Of a stretch of 64,000 nucleotides of DNA, positions 27,584 to 36,821 are shown piece after piece. The first letter of the stretch is position 1, and each line of letters starts with the position of its first letter. The translations under genes and the position numbers were made by a program. The stretch lies in assembly GCF_945859825.1 (NCBI RefSeq), contig NZ_CAMAPC010000013.1, positions 51,602-115,601 on the forward strand. Direction: 5' to 3'. A model generated the notes under the pieces. The model saw only the letters and a program-made list of their open reading frames with translations, made no database searches and was not told where the DNA came from. The stretch is from Pseudoalteromonas holothuriae (GTDB lineage Bacteria > Pseudomonadota > Gammaproteobacteria > Enterobacterales > Alteromonadaceae).

Positions 27584-30500
27584 ATGTCTACGCAGTTGTC
27601 CAAAGAACAGTTATTTGCTTTGTTTGAAGAAATTAAACAGGAGCAAGCGAGCCAATTCCCACTTTCTGAACGCTTTTTAAAGCAGTACTTTAACGCTCAA
27701 ATGCTAAGTAAAGCAAAAGAGTATCTTAATGATTCTCAGATCAGCTTTTTAGAGCATAATAATGATTTTTCTAAAATTGATGCCCAAATTATAGGTAATC
27801 AAGGTAATACTTTTTCTCAGCACATTAGTATGGTTCATAAGAACAATACTATTCGTGTTAACGCGCAATGTACTTGTTCAAGTAATAACAAATGTCGTCA
27901 TATAGCTGCTGTATTATTGAAATTAAAAATTGAGCACTCAGGTGGTTTTGGCGAAGCGTATTTGGTGAATGATTGGTTTAATGAACTTGAACAATTGCAG
28001 TCTCCAAAGTTAAGTGAAGCTAACAATGTATTACTATTTTCCCTTGAAATGCACGGATCAGAACTATTACTTGCTCCAAAGGTAAGTCCTTTAAAACCTG
28101 ACGGTGTATACCCACTAGGTCGCGCTCTTACTGAACATCAACTTACTAGCCAACTGCCACCCGCAGGCGTTTTAGATGATGATTTTAGGTTATTTACTTG
28201 GGTACGTTCTCAAAACTCACCAGGGCATTATGAACTAAATGGCGCATGGGGTCACACTGCATTGCAACAATTACTGCAAACTAATCGGTTGTACTTTCAA
28301 ACTAACAGGACCCCTTTAGCCGCAGCCCATCAACAAAGTTTACAGTTTGTTTGGCAGCAAAATAGTAAACTCGTGCAGCTCAAAGCTGAGTTATCTAATA
28401 CAGAACAATGGGTGCTTATTAAAACTGATCCGCCTTATTATTTAGATACAGAAAAAATGCTGATAGGGCCGATTAACTCAGAGCTCAATAGTCATGAAAT
28501 AGCTCATTTGTTGACTATGCCAACAGTACCAGCAGAACAACTAGAGCAAGTTTATCAACGTTTCGCTCAATTGTTCTGTGCCGATGTTATAGAGCCTCCT
28601 AAAGGTGTTGCTAGCAATATAGCAAGAAACACCCTCAGCAGCCGCCTGAGAGCCTTTGATACAGTAGATGGCGTACGCTTTGAACTTAATTTAGATGACG
28701 TGATTAAATTATCGAAAAAGGATTTAGCAAAACAACATAAGCGATGTGAGCAAATACTTTCAGGAATGGGTCTAGTGAGTAAGGATAAGCTGTTCAGTTT
28801 ACCTGTTGATAATGAACAAGCTTATCATTGGTTTAATAATGAAGTACGACCACAATTATTAAGCAAAGGTTGGGGTGTAGATGAATTAGTTACAAACGTG
28901 CCGGTTGTTGAACCTATTGTATCGCTATTATTGCGTAGGGATAAACAGCATCACATTTTAGGCAAAGTTCAGTTTGATGATAAAACGGTATTACTTGATT
29001 GGGACACTAAACCACGTGCTGCACTCAATGAGTTAGCAAATAAATATCAATACATAAAAATAGCCGATCAATCTTATGCGATTGATTATGAAGTTTTTTC
29101 AAAGTTATTAAATCTAAAATTCCGCTTTAGCTATTATTTATCTAATAGCCAATTTAAATTTCCACTGTACTTTGCCAAAGAGCTATTTGCGTTAAATAAT
29201 ATCGCGATTAATTGCGATGACTCAAGACTGATTGATTATTTAGATGAACTTAAAAACCCACCTCTTTCACCTAGTGTTATCCCTGCTAGTACGAGCCAAG
29301 CGTTTACATTGAGAGATTATCAAGAGCAAGGAGTCAATTGGCTAAAGTTCTTGAATCGACACCAATTAGGCGGCATTTTAGCTGATGATATGGGGCTTGG
29401 AAAAACACTTCAGGTTATTGCTTACTTCATTACTCAACATAACATTTTAGTGAATAGACCGAGCCTGATAGTGTGTCCGACAAGTTTAGTCGGAAACTGG
29501 CAAAGTGAGTTCGCGCGTTTTGCACCACATTTAACCCTGACAACGGTGCATGGTAGCAATAGAGAAGCATACCTTTGCGAGCTCCCCTCGGCCAAATTTA
29601 TTTTAACAACCTACCCGCTTTTAAAACGAGATATAGCGCATTATAAGGGCCTTGAATTTGATTCTATTGTGTTAGATGAAGCACAATATATTAAGAATGA
29701 GTCTGCGCAAATATCTAAATGTGTAAAACAACTAAAAGCACAGTTTAAGCTTTGTTTAAGTGGTACGCCCGTTGAGAACAACTTATTAGAACTTAAGTCA
29801 TTATTGGATTTTGTAATGCCTGATATTTTAGGGACTCGTCAACAATTTAAGCAATATTTTCAATACCCGATAGAGAAAGAACAAAATCGAGAACGTGCTA
29901 GAGAACTACACGCGGTTATTGCGCCATTTATATTGCGCCGAACTAAGGCGCAGGTGGTTAAAGAACTCCCTGATAAAACAGAGCTTATAAAAGAACTTGA
30001 GTTTTCAGCAGGCCAAGCTCAGTTGTACAGAAATGTTCAGGATCAGGTTGAAAATAGCCTATTGAACTTATTTAAAGAGCAAGGTGTACAACGCAGTAAG
30101 TTGATGTTTTTAGACGCGCTATTAAAGCTCAGACAAATTTGTTGTCATCCGGTATTGGTTGATAGTCAAAATCAGGCGTCTAGTGCCAAACTTGATTGGT
30201 TGGAAAAACACCTTCCTGTAATGTTAGAGCAAGGCCGTAAAGTAATCATATTTAGTCAGTTTACAACGGTGTTAGATTTGATTGCACAGCAATGTGATCA
30301 GCAACAACTTCCTTTTAGTATGCTCACTGGACAAACTCGGCAGAGGGATAAGGTAATCAGTGAATTTACACAAGGCAAACACAATGTATTTTTGATCAGT
30401 TTAAAAGCGGGAGGAACAGGGTTAAATCTGACACAAGCAGACACCGTAATACATTTTGATCCCTGGTGGAACCCTGCCGTTGAAAACCAAGCCACTGACC

Positions 30501-30685
30501 GAGCATATCGTATAGGGCAGGATAAACCAGTGTTTGTTTATAAGCTTATTATGGCTAATTCGATTGAGCAGAAAGTGTTTAATATGCAACAACAAAAACA
30601 AGCGCTTGTAGATGCACTATTTGAAGATAAAGCAATGAATTTAAGTCAGTTTGATGAAGAGCAAATGCTATCACTGCTTCGATAA
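27584..30685 (+). CDS. SNF2-family helicase with SWIM zinc finger
   Basis: A protein of 1033 residues. The N-terminal SWIM motif has Cys96, Cys98, Cys104 and His106 (CTCSSNNKCRHIA). The SNF2 ATPase starts near residue 565 with the QxxG-like LRDYQEQGVNWLKFLN, then Walker A DDMGLGKT (601-608), DEAQ box (698-701), LSGTPVENN, and the C-terminal helicase motifs SLKAGGTGLNLTQAD and DRAYRIGQ. Such proteins translocate on duplex DNA to remodel nucleoprotein; bacterial ones are linked to transcription or repair, but the target here is unknown. I choose ATG 27584; its A overlaps the stop of a three-codon leader frame (27573-27584). Followed by a terminator. Confidence 0.92.
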   Translation: MSTQLSKEQLFALFEEIKQEQASQFPLSERFLKQYFNAQMLSKAKEYLNDSQISFLEHNNDFSKIDAQIIGNQGNTFSQHISMVHKNNTIRVNAQCTCSSNNKCRHIAAVLLKLKIEHSGGFGEAYLVNDWFNELEQLQSPKLSEANNVLLFSLEMHGSELLLAPKVSPLKPDGVYPLGRALTEHQLTSQLPPAGVLDDDFRLFTWVRSQNSPGHYELNGAWGHTALQQLLQTNRLYFQTNRTPLAAAHQQSLQFVWQQNSKLVQLKAELSNTEQWVLIKTDPPYYLDTEKMLIGPINSELNSHEIAHLLTMPTVPAEQLEQVYQRFAQLFCADVIEPPKGVASNIARNTLSSRLRAFDTVDGVRFELNLDDVIKLSKKDLAKQHKRCEQILSGMGLVSKDKLFSLPVDNEQAYHWFNNEVRPQLLSKGWGVDELVTNVPVVEPIVSLLLRRDKQHHILGKVQFDDKTVLLDWDTKPRAALNELANKYQYIKIADQSYAIDYEVFSKLLNLKFRFSYYLSNSQFKFPLYFAKELFALNNIAINCDDSRLIDYLDELKNPPLSPSVIPASTSQAFTLRDYQEQGVNWLKFLNRHQLGGILADDMGLGKTLQVIAYFITQHNILVNRPSLIVCPTSLVGNWQSEFARFAPHLTLTTVHGSNREAYLCELPSAKFILTTYPLLKRDIAHYKGLEFDSIVLDEAQYIKNESAQISKCVKQLKAQFKLCLSGTPVENNLLELKSLLDFVMPDILGTRQQFKQYFQYPIEKEQNRERARELHAVIAPFILRRTKAQVVKELPDKTELIKELEFSAGQAQLYRNVQDQVENSLLNLFKEQGVQRSKLMFLDALLKLRQICCHPVLVDSQNQASSAKLDWLEKHLPVMLEQGRKVIIFSQFTTVLDLIAQQCDQQQLPFSMLTGQTRQRDKVISEFTQGKHNVFLISLKAGGTGLNLTQADTVIHFDPWWNPAVENQATDRAYRIGQDKPVFVYKLIMANSIEQKVFNMQQQKQALVDALFEDKAMNLSQFDEEQMLSLLR

Positions 30686-30806
30686 TTTCACTTTTTTTGA
30701 ATATTAATAAATAGTTTTGAACTTAATGATATTATCTGGGTCTATTATTATGCTTGTTAGTAGTAATAAGCATTTGTTGATTCCCCCTTGATTACCATTT
30801 TGTAAT

Positions 30807-30830
30807 AAGCCAGCGAAAGCTGGCTTTTTG
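30807..30830 (+). terminator. Rho-independent terminator after the SNF2 gene
   Basis: An 8-bp GC-rich stem (AAGCCAGC with GCTGGCTT), a stable GAAA tetraloop and a T-run. It lies 120 bases after the helicase stop. Confidence 0.85.
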
Positions 30831-30938
30831 TTTTGTGTCATTCTAACTATCACAATTCCTTCCATATTTGCTCCATATTGTGTTGCTTTAATAGCCATAC
30901 TAAAGCTTTGATTCAATTATTTATAATATGGAAATGTC

Positions 30939-31145
30939 ATGATGGGCCAGCAGAAGTCAGATGTTAGTTTAAATTTTATAGAACCCTTATCACAAAGTGA
31001 TTATTATTTACTGGACGAAGTGGCAACGAGTGAAGATCTCGATAGTATTCTAGTAATGCTATTATTAGATGATACCTTGTCTGACTCATTACGTCGCAAG
31101 GTGAATAAACAGTTAAAAACAACACGAAATATTACTGCTATTTAA
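30939..31145 (+). CDS. Small acidic protein upstream of an orphan response regulator
   Basis: A 68-residue protein I do not recognise. It has an acidic helical centre (YYLLDEVATSEDLDSILVMLLLDD) and a basic tail, no signal peptide and no membrane segment. It starts at ATG-ATG with GGAA upstream and ends 8 bases before the response regulator, so the two are very probably co-transcribed. It may be a partner or modulator of the regulator, but that is only from position. Confidence 0.6.
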   Translation: MMGQQKSDVSLNFIEPLSQSDYYLLDEVATSEDLDSILVMLLLDDTLSDSLRRKVNKQLKTTRNITAI

Positions 31146-31153
31146 GAGGGTCT

Positions 31154-31831
31154 ATGCACCATATCCTAATTGTTGAAGATGACTTTGATATTGCCGAGCA
31201 ACTCATGTTGTTTTTTAAAGCATCTGGATTCAATACTTCTCATATCGCTGATGGCGCAAAGGTGGTTACATGGGTACAAGAAAACCAGCCTGATGCCATT
31301 ATTATGGATATTATGCTCCCCAATCAAGATGGCGTTACATGTATGAAACAAATTCGGCAATTTTCAATGGTTCCAATTGTGATGGTGACAGCAAAAGTAG
31401 CAGAAGCGGATAGACTAAAAGGGTTAGAGTTTGGTGCTGATGACTATGTGTGTAAGCCTTTTAGCGCAGCTGAGTTAGTTATGCGTATAAAAGCTATCCT
31501 TAGGCGTTGTGTACCCAATGATGAAGTGCAACAAAAAGTGGTTGTCAATGAACCCCAGCTTGCAATAACCATTGCTGGGCATGCTTTAGTATTGACGAAA
31601 GTGGAGTTTGATGTTTTTCTCTTGTTATATAACTCACCGCGTAGAGTCTTTTCTCGTCAGCAAATTTTAGATCATATTCAGCCAGACAACTTTGATATTT
31701 CTGATCGTGTTATTGATAGTCACATCAAAAATATACGTAAAAAAATAAAGCTGTTGGGGTTTTCTGCAAAGCTAATTGGCTCAGTATATGGTGCAGGTTA
31801 TCGTTATGATGCACAACAGCTTGAGGAGTGA
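31154..31831 (+). CDS. Orphan OmpR/PhoB-type response regulator
   Basis: A 225-residue two-domain regulator. The receiver has the acidic pocket Glu8-Asp9-Asp10, phospho-acceptor Asp52 (IIMDIMLP), the Thr of MVTAK and the Lys of CKPF. The winged-helix output domain at about 128-222 ends with the DSHIKNIRKK recognition region and GAGYRY hairpin typical of the OmpR family. AAGAGGG precedes its ATG. No histidine kinase lies nearby; the only companion is the small acidic protein before it, so the kinase must be elsewhere. Its target genes are unknown. Confidence 0.92.
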   Translation: MHHILIVEDDFDIAEQLMLFFKASGFNTSHIADGAKVVTWVQENQPDAIIMDIMLPNQDGVTCMKQIRQFSMVPIVMVTAKVAEADRLKGLEFGADDYVCKPFSAAELVMRIKAILRRCVPNDEVQQKVVVNEPQLAITIAGHALVLTKVEFDVFLLLYNSPRRVFSRQQILDHIQPDNFDISDRVIDSHIKNIRKKIKLLGFSAKLIGSVYGAGYRYDAQQLEE

Positions 31832-32034
31832 GCAACAGACCCAAATAACGTTTTAAAAATAATTAAGTTATTGCCGTATATCCCGCCTTCACAAAACCCA
31901 ACTCACCCGATTGCCACAGAGCAATAAAGTAGATGAGCACGTAAACCTCTTAATCAAGGCTGCGGTTATTTAAGTGCTTGTAACGGTTGATTAAGGTATT
32001 ATCAAATATACGAATTATATCTTTGAGATAGTGT

Positions 32035-33477
32035 ATGTTTGAAGCTATTGTGTCGCAAATAAGTTGGTCGCATATTGTCTTGGTAGGAAGCGGTGCTTTT
32101 GTAGTTGTTCCTTGGTATATTTTACAGCGGCAAAAGCTGGTATCTCAAATAGCCATGCATGAGCAGCGTCTTGCAGCAGAAAGTGAAAAAATAGCAGAGC
32201 TCAATCTCCAAACTCAACAACTACAAGCTGAAAAGCTACAACTTCATGGTCATTGCCAGCAATATCAAGCACGCTTAAATGAGAAGCAGCTGCAAGCTAA
32301 CCAATACCAGCAGCTATGGCAGCAAAGTGAGCAGTCGCTAGCACAAAGCACAGAGCAATCTCATTGTTTAGAAATTGAACTGACAGATATTAAAACAACG
32401 TTGGAACAAAAACAGCAAGCATTTGATGCACAAATCGCACAGTTAGAAAAATCGAAAGCTATTTTAAAGCAAGAATTTGAAAACATTGCTAATCAAATAT
32501 TTGAAGAAAAAACCGCCCGTTTTAATTCTCATAGCCAAGAACGAATTAGTCAATTATTGCAACCAATGCAAGGTGAACTCAAAGGCTTTCGTGACAAAAT
32601 GGAAGCTATTCACAGTGAAGAATTAAAACAACGCGCATCGCTTAAAACTGAACTGATGCACTTACAAGCTAATAATAAATCAATTACTGAGCAAGCTGAT
32701 AGATTGACCAATGCGTTGCAAGGGCAAAAGAAAACTCAAGGGAATTGGGGAGAGTTGATGCTGGAAAATGTGCTCGACAGTGCTGGTTTGCGTGCGGGCT
32801 ATGATTACAAGAGAGAGGTGTCGTTTGCTACTGAACATGGTAAATTTCGTCCAGATGTCATTATATATTTACCGCAACAGCGACATTTGGTGATTGATGC
32901 AAAAACCTCTCTTAATGCTTACACTCGTTATGTCAATGCAGATTCCCAAGCTCTTGCACAAGAAGCGTTGGTTGAGCACTGTCAGGCAGTGCAATCAAGA
33001 ATTAAAGAGCTCGGTGATAAGTCATATGAGCGATTACCAGGTCTTAATTCCCCTGAGGTTGTTATTATGTTCATTCCTGTTGAGTCTGCATTTGTTGAAG
33101 CTATTAAGCACAATCCTCAGTTGTATCAGCAAGCACTTGATATGAACGTGTTGGTAGCAACTCCGACAACATTACTAACGAGCCTCAATATTGTTAAGCA
33201 ACTGTGGAAGTTTGAAGCGCAAAGTAAACATAGCCGAGAGCTTGCATTACGAGCTGAAAAATTTTACAACAAACTAAATGCGTTTTTACACAGTATGGAT
33301 GGCGTAGGAGTACAGCTTGACAAGGCAAAAGAAAATTATGATAAAGCGTTTTCGCAGTTATACAGTGGGAAGGGTAACCTAATTAAGCAAGCATCAGAGT
33401 TCAAGGAGTTAGGTGTTTCGGTAAGTAAATCGTTACCTGCAGAGTTAGTCGAAAAATCGCGATTAGAGCTAGAGTAG
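32035..33477 (+). CDS. rmuC: DNA recombination protein RmuC
   Basis: A 480-residue RmuC homologue. A single N-terminal membrane helix (about 12-30) is followed by a long coiled coil rich in glutamine (about 32-150) and then the RmuC domain, which resembles restriction-endonuclease folds (RPDVIIYLPQQRHLVIDAKTSLNAY, the D..DAK-like core, and NSPEVVIMFIPVE). RmuC limits inversions between short repeats in E. coli. It stands alone, with a strong terminator directly after its stop codon. Confidence 0.93.
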   Translation: MFEAIVSQISWSHIVLVGSGAFVVVPWYILQRQKLVSQIAMHEQRLAAESEKIAELNLQTQQLQAEKLQLHGHCQQYQARLNEKQLQANQYQQLWQQSEQSLAQSTEQSHCLEIELTDIKTTLEQKQQAFDAQIAQLEKSKAILKQEFENIANQIFEEKTARFNSHSQERISQLLQPMQGELKGFRDKMEAIHSEELKQRASLKTELMHLQANNKSITEQADRLTNALQGQKKTQGNWGELMLENVLDSAGLRAGYDYKREVSFATEHGKFRPDVIIYLPQQRHLVIDAKTSLNAYTRYVNADSQALAQEALVEHCQAVQSRIKELGDKSYERLPGLNSPEVVIMFIPVESAFVEAIKHNPQLYQQALDMNVLVATPTTLLTSLNIVKQLWKFEAQSKHSRELALRAEKFYNKLNAFLHSMDGVGVQLDKAKENYDKAFSQLYSGKGNLIKQASEFKELGVSVSKSLPAELVEKSRLELE

Positions 33478-33512
33478 CACGGCCTCCTAAGTTGAGGCCG
33501 TGCTGCTTTTTT
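33477..33512 (+). terminator. Strong terminator after rmuC
   Basis: A 10-bp stem (GCACGGCCTC with GAGGCCGTGC), 7-base loop and a T-run at 33507-33512. It begins at the last base of the rmuC stop codon and also lies at the end of the convergent gene. Confidence 0.88.
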
Positions 33513-34006
33513 CATAAGGACAAGTTGGGGTTTTGGCATTTTGTATAAATGCCTTTGCGTGGCGAATCAACAAATAGATTTATGTACAAATTATAATAAT
33601 TTACATCATGCCAAATTTGGTTGCCTAATGAAGGGCATATTGAGTCTTTAATGTATGTTGTGATTTGTTGCTCATTCATGGCTAAGTTAGTTGGCATTTT
33701 GATCAGCACATTGATATCTAACTTTGAAAATTTAGCATCATAAAGCTGCCAGCTTCCCATCATGAATTGTTTTGAAAAGTGTCTAGTAATACGTTCTTTT
33801 TGTACTTTTTTGAGCGCGGAAATTTGGTGCTCTTGAGTATTATCTAATGCATAAACCCATAGTGCTGCGATAACAAAAAAACCAATAAGTAGGCTGATAA
33901 TGACAAATTTGTTGTTGGTACTCCTTTTTGGTTGAACTTGTTTTTTTATTTGTCGAGTTTCGACAATTCTCGCCCAGTCTCCATGTTTCATTGTGTGTTG
34001 TGTCAT
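33512..34006 (-). CDS. Unknown single-pass membrane protein
   Basis: A 164-residue protein I cannot assign. Residues 1-30 are basic and probably cytoplasmic; a membrane helix follows at about 33-53 (VIISLLIGFFVIAALWVYAL); the rest, about 110 residues, would be periplasmic, with a YDAKFSKLDINVLIKMP segment and two cysteines near the C-terminus (Cys in KDSICPSLG and YTKCQNP) that could form a disulfide. The start has GAGGAAA upstream. It has no operon partner. Function unknown. Confidence 0.6.
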   Translation of the reverse strand: MTQHTMKHGDWARIVETRQIKKQVQPKRSTNNKFVIISLLIGFFVIAALWVYALDNTQEHQISALKKVQKERITRHFSKQFMMGSWQLYDAKFSKLDINVLIKMPTNLAMNEQQITTYIKDSICPSLGNQIWHDVNYYNLYINLFVDSPRKGIYTKCQNPNLSL

Positions 34007-34664
34007 TTCGCTTTCCTCTTTTGTATGGGCTCTATTTAAGCTAAGAATTGTGTAAGAAAAATGGAGTCAATATTGTCGGTATTACTCATCGGAGCACTTA
34101 GATTAAGAGTATTATTTGTTTTATTTAGGCAAAATAAGTGGGTAATAAACTCTAATGGTTAGCAAAGTACATTTGTACTCAATACCTTGATATGGCCTAG
34201 AGTGTAATTAAACAAAGGCAATTGTTAATATTGCCCTTTCACAGAGCTTAGTCGAAACAAAGTACGTGGTTGTATTTTGGCTTAGTATCGGTTTTTGCTA
34301 TCGCTAAGTTGAACAACTCATTTATGAGTGCATGTTAAACTCGTTGATTTTAAACAGGAAGTAGTTAATAAAGTCATTAAGATCACAGATATACTAACTT
34401 TAATAAACTCTGCCTTTCTAACCGAGTTATTGATATCAATATGTATATTTGTAAATTAAAGGCTATCGTATACTTCGTCTTATGATATTTACTTAAGAGT
34501 TTTTTACGTCTTTCGCCCATATTTTTACGGGTTATAAACAATACATTGTGATTTTTGAGCTGATAAAAATGAAACTAAATCTAGTTGTAAACTGAATCTG
34601 TAAAGGGGCTTTACAAGTTGTATTTTACTCAATAATTTACTTGTGTGACAGAATGAGGTCAATC

Positions 34665-34781
34665 AGTTGGTAAAATTTTGATTTATTGAACCTGAGTTAG
34701 TAAAATTTCGGTTTATTCGTTAAATTAGTTAGTAAAATATCGTTCTAGAGAGCCGTTAGTTAGTAAAATTTTGCTTTGGTC
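34665..34781 (+). repeat. Four direct repeats of GTTAGTAAAATTTYG at 30-32-base spacing
   Basis: Copies have their TAAAAT at 34671, 34701, 34733 and 34764, so the spacing is 30, 32 and 31 bases, about three helical turns each. The first three differ at one or two positions. All share the TTAGTAAAA half of the origin iterons but lack the GATCT half. Confidence 0.8.
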
Positions 34782-34892
34782 CTTGTGCCTAAAGCTTAAA
34801 ATATTTAGGAAATAAAGATAATTACCTAGGTTGTAACCTATTTTTGGCAACTAAGGCGCTGTGATATACTTAAAAGCAGCTGTGAGGTTTGA

Positions 34893-34915
34893 TTTAGTAA
34901 AAACCTGATCTCATC
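34893..34915 (+). repeat. Outlying copy of the origin iteron
   Basis: TTAGTAAAAACCTGATCT followed by CATC is almost identical to iteron 1 of the origin (TTAGTAAAAATCTGATCT followed by CATC), differing at one position over 22 bases, yet it lies 10 kb away. It directly precedes the aceA terminator and includes GATC. Confidence 0.8.
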
Positions 34916-34934
34916 ACTCATGAAAGGCAAAACT

Positions 34935-34960
34935 AAAAAAGGGGTCAAAGACCCCTTTAC
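34935..34960 (-). terminator. Terminator of aceA
   Basis: A 9-bp stem (AAAGGGGTC with GACCCCTTT) with 3-base loop. On the minus strand it is followed by a T-run (the plus-strand A-run 34935-34940). Confidence 0.8.
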
Positions 34961-34992
34961 TAATAAGCATCATTGATTGGAATGTTTGTGTA

Positions 34993-36597
34993 CTAAAATT
35001 GATTCATGGTGTTTGCTTCGCCGCCGGCTTTAAGGGCATTCTCACCTGAAAAGTACTCTTTGTGTGTATCGCCAATGTTTGAACCTGCCAAATCTTGGTG
35101 TTTAACGGACGCTTGCTCACGACGAATTTCTTGTCTTTGTACATCGCGAACATAAGCAAGCATTCCTAAGTCACCAAAGTAACCTTCCGCCAGAATATCT
35201 GTGCTTAGTGCGGCTGTGTGGTATGTAGGTAGTGTAATTAAGTGATGGAATATTCCTGCTTCACGTGCACCATCGCGCTGGAAGTTTTGTACTAACTCAT
35301 CTGCAGCAATTGCTAATTCAGAGCTATCTAACTGTGGGGCCATCAATGCTTTTGCATCTTGCTTAGGATCTGGATAGTTGGTTAAGTCTCTACCCTCTTG
35401 TTGCCATTGCGCATAAACTTGCTCTCTAAATTTGAGTGTCCAGTTAAATGAAGGTGAATTGTTGTATACCAATTTGGCATTTGGTACTTGCTCTTTAATG
35501 CGGTTTACTAATTCAGCAATTTGCTGAACATGTGGTTTTTCGGTTTCAATCCACAACAAGTCGGCACCTGATTGTAGGCTTGTAACGCAATCGAGTACAA
35601 CTCGGTCTTTTTCAGTACCAGCTCTAAATTGATATAGCCCATTATCTAAGCGTACTGGCTTACAGAGTTTACCGCCTAATTTCATGGCCATTTCACCATC
35701 GTTTAAGTCATCAGGACTATTAACTGGCGTGGTATCTAAAAATGCGGTGTATTGACTTGCTAAATCGCCAGGTTCTTTTGACACTGGAATTTTTTGCGTC
35801 AGGCTAGCACCTAATGAGTCTGTACGCGCAACGATAATGCCATCTTCTACGCCCAGTTCTAAAAATGCGTAGCGAACTGCGTTAATTTTTGCCAAAAAAT
35901 CTTCATGAGGAACAGTCACTTTGCCAGCCTGATGGCCACATTGTTTGGCATCAGATACTTGGTTTTCGATTTGGATAGCACATGCACCCGCTTCTATCAT
36001 TTTTTTTGCTAATAAATAGGTTGCCTCTTCATTACCAAAGCCTGCATCGATATCTGCGATAATAGGCACTATGTGGGTTTCATAGTTGTCTATTTTACTA
36101 ATAATTTCTTGGCTATCCGTCCCCGCCTGCTTTGCTTCATCAAGCTCTCGATACAAATGATCTAACTCTCTTGCATCTGCTTGCTTTAAGAAGGTATAAA
36201 TCTCTTCAATCAACGCGGGAACTGATGTTTTCTCGTGCATACTTTGATCTGGTAATGGGCCAAACTCAGAACGCAGAGCAGCAACCATCCAGCCACTAAG
36301 ATAAACATATGAGCGCTTAGTGGTTTTTTGATGCCTTTTAATCGCCATCATCATTTGTTGAGCAGTAAAGCCATGCCAGCATCCTAGAGATTGGGTGTAT
36401 TGACTGCTGTCTTGGTCATAAGCATCCATATCTTCACGCATCACTTTAGCTGTATATTTGGCAATGTCGAGACCAGTTTTAAAGCGGTTTTGTAGATTCA
36501 TACGGCTTGCAAAGTCAGGACTAATTGACTGCCAAGCTTTGCCATTTGTTTGACACAAGGTAGAGAACTTATCGAGCTGTGATTGATAACGAGTCAT
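34993..36597 (-). CDS. aceA: Isocitrate lyase
   Basis: A 534-residue enzyme that splits isocitrate into glyoxylate and succinate, first step of the glyoxylate shunt. The catalytic Cys220 lies in AKQCGHQAGK (the KKCGH motif of the E. coli enzyme, with Gln for the second Lys). Other family segments are PIIADIDAGFGN and QIENQVSDAKQ, and WIETEKPH later. It is longer than the E. coli form (434) and belongs to the larger form, about 530 residues, known from Pseudomonas and relatives. AAGGAAT precedes the ATG. It is divergent from glcB with 224 bases between, so both probably share regulation by acetate or fatty acids. Confidence 0.96.
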   Translation of the reverse strand: MTRYQSQLDKFSTLCQTNGKAWQSISPDFASRMNLQNRFKTGLDIAKYTAKVMREDMDAYDQDSSQYTQSLGCWHGFTAQQMMMAIKRHQKTTKRSYVYLSGWMVAALRSEFGPLPDQSMHEKTSVPALIEEIYTFLKQADARELDHLYRELDEAKQAGTDSQEIISKIDNYETHIVPIIADIDAGFGNEEATYLLAKKMIEAGACAIQIENQVSDAKQCGHQAGKVTVPHEDFLAKINAVRYAFLELGVEDGIIVARTDSLGASLTQKIPVSKEPGDLASQYTAFLDTTPVNSPDDLNDGEMAMKLGGKLCKPVRLDNGLYQFRAGTEKDRVVLDCVTSLQSGADLLWIETEKPHVQQIAELVNRIKEQVPNAKLVYNNSPSFNWTLKFREQVYAQWQQEGRDLTNYPDPKQDAKALMAPQLDSSELAIAADELVQNFQRDGAREAGIFHHLITLPTYHTAALSTDILAEGYFGDLGMLAYVRDVQRQEIRREQASVKHQDLAGSNIGDTHKEYFSGENALKAGGEANTMNQF

Positions 36598-36821
36598 AAT
36601 TAAATTCCTTCGAACGAGTTAAGCTATTTTTAGTTGTGAGAGTTGCGCACAAGCCAAGGCCGTTGGCGCTTAATTACACACTAGGCTCGAAAGTAAGATT
36701 TTTTAAATTTATAGTTTTTATTGTGAGTATATTTTTTATGAATGACTTTTGGGGTTCGTTTTAAGCTTAAATGCGATATGGTTATTTTAAACCCGTTCAA
36801 ACTCGATTTAGGACCATAGCT

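Larger units (their letters stand above)
34013..34992. other. Long non-coding region with iteron-like array
   Basis: About 980 bases between the unknown membrane protein and aceA without an open frame of note. Its right third holds four evenly spaced TTAGTAAAA-type repeats (34665-34781) and one origin-type iteron (34893-34915); see those entries. The left part is AT-rich with no recognised element. Confidence 0.55.

Noticed and set aside
30704..30916. 70-residue frame on the minus strand after the SNF2 gene
   Set aside because: It reads through the terminator hairpin (KKPAFAGLL is the translated stem) and has no ribosome site or family.
34826..34844. TAGGTTGTAACCTA as a Ter site on the right side of the origin
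   Set aside because: It has GTTGTAAC but lacks the GNATG front, with C at the critical G position; it is better seen as a short palindrome.
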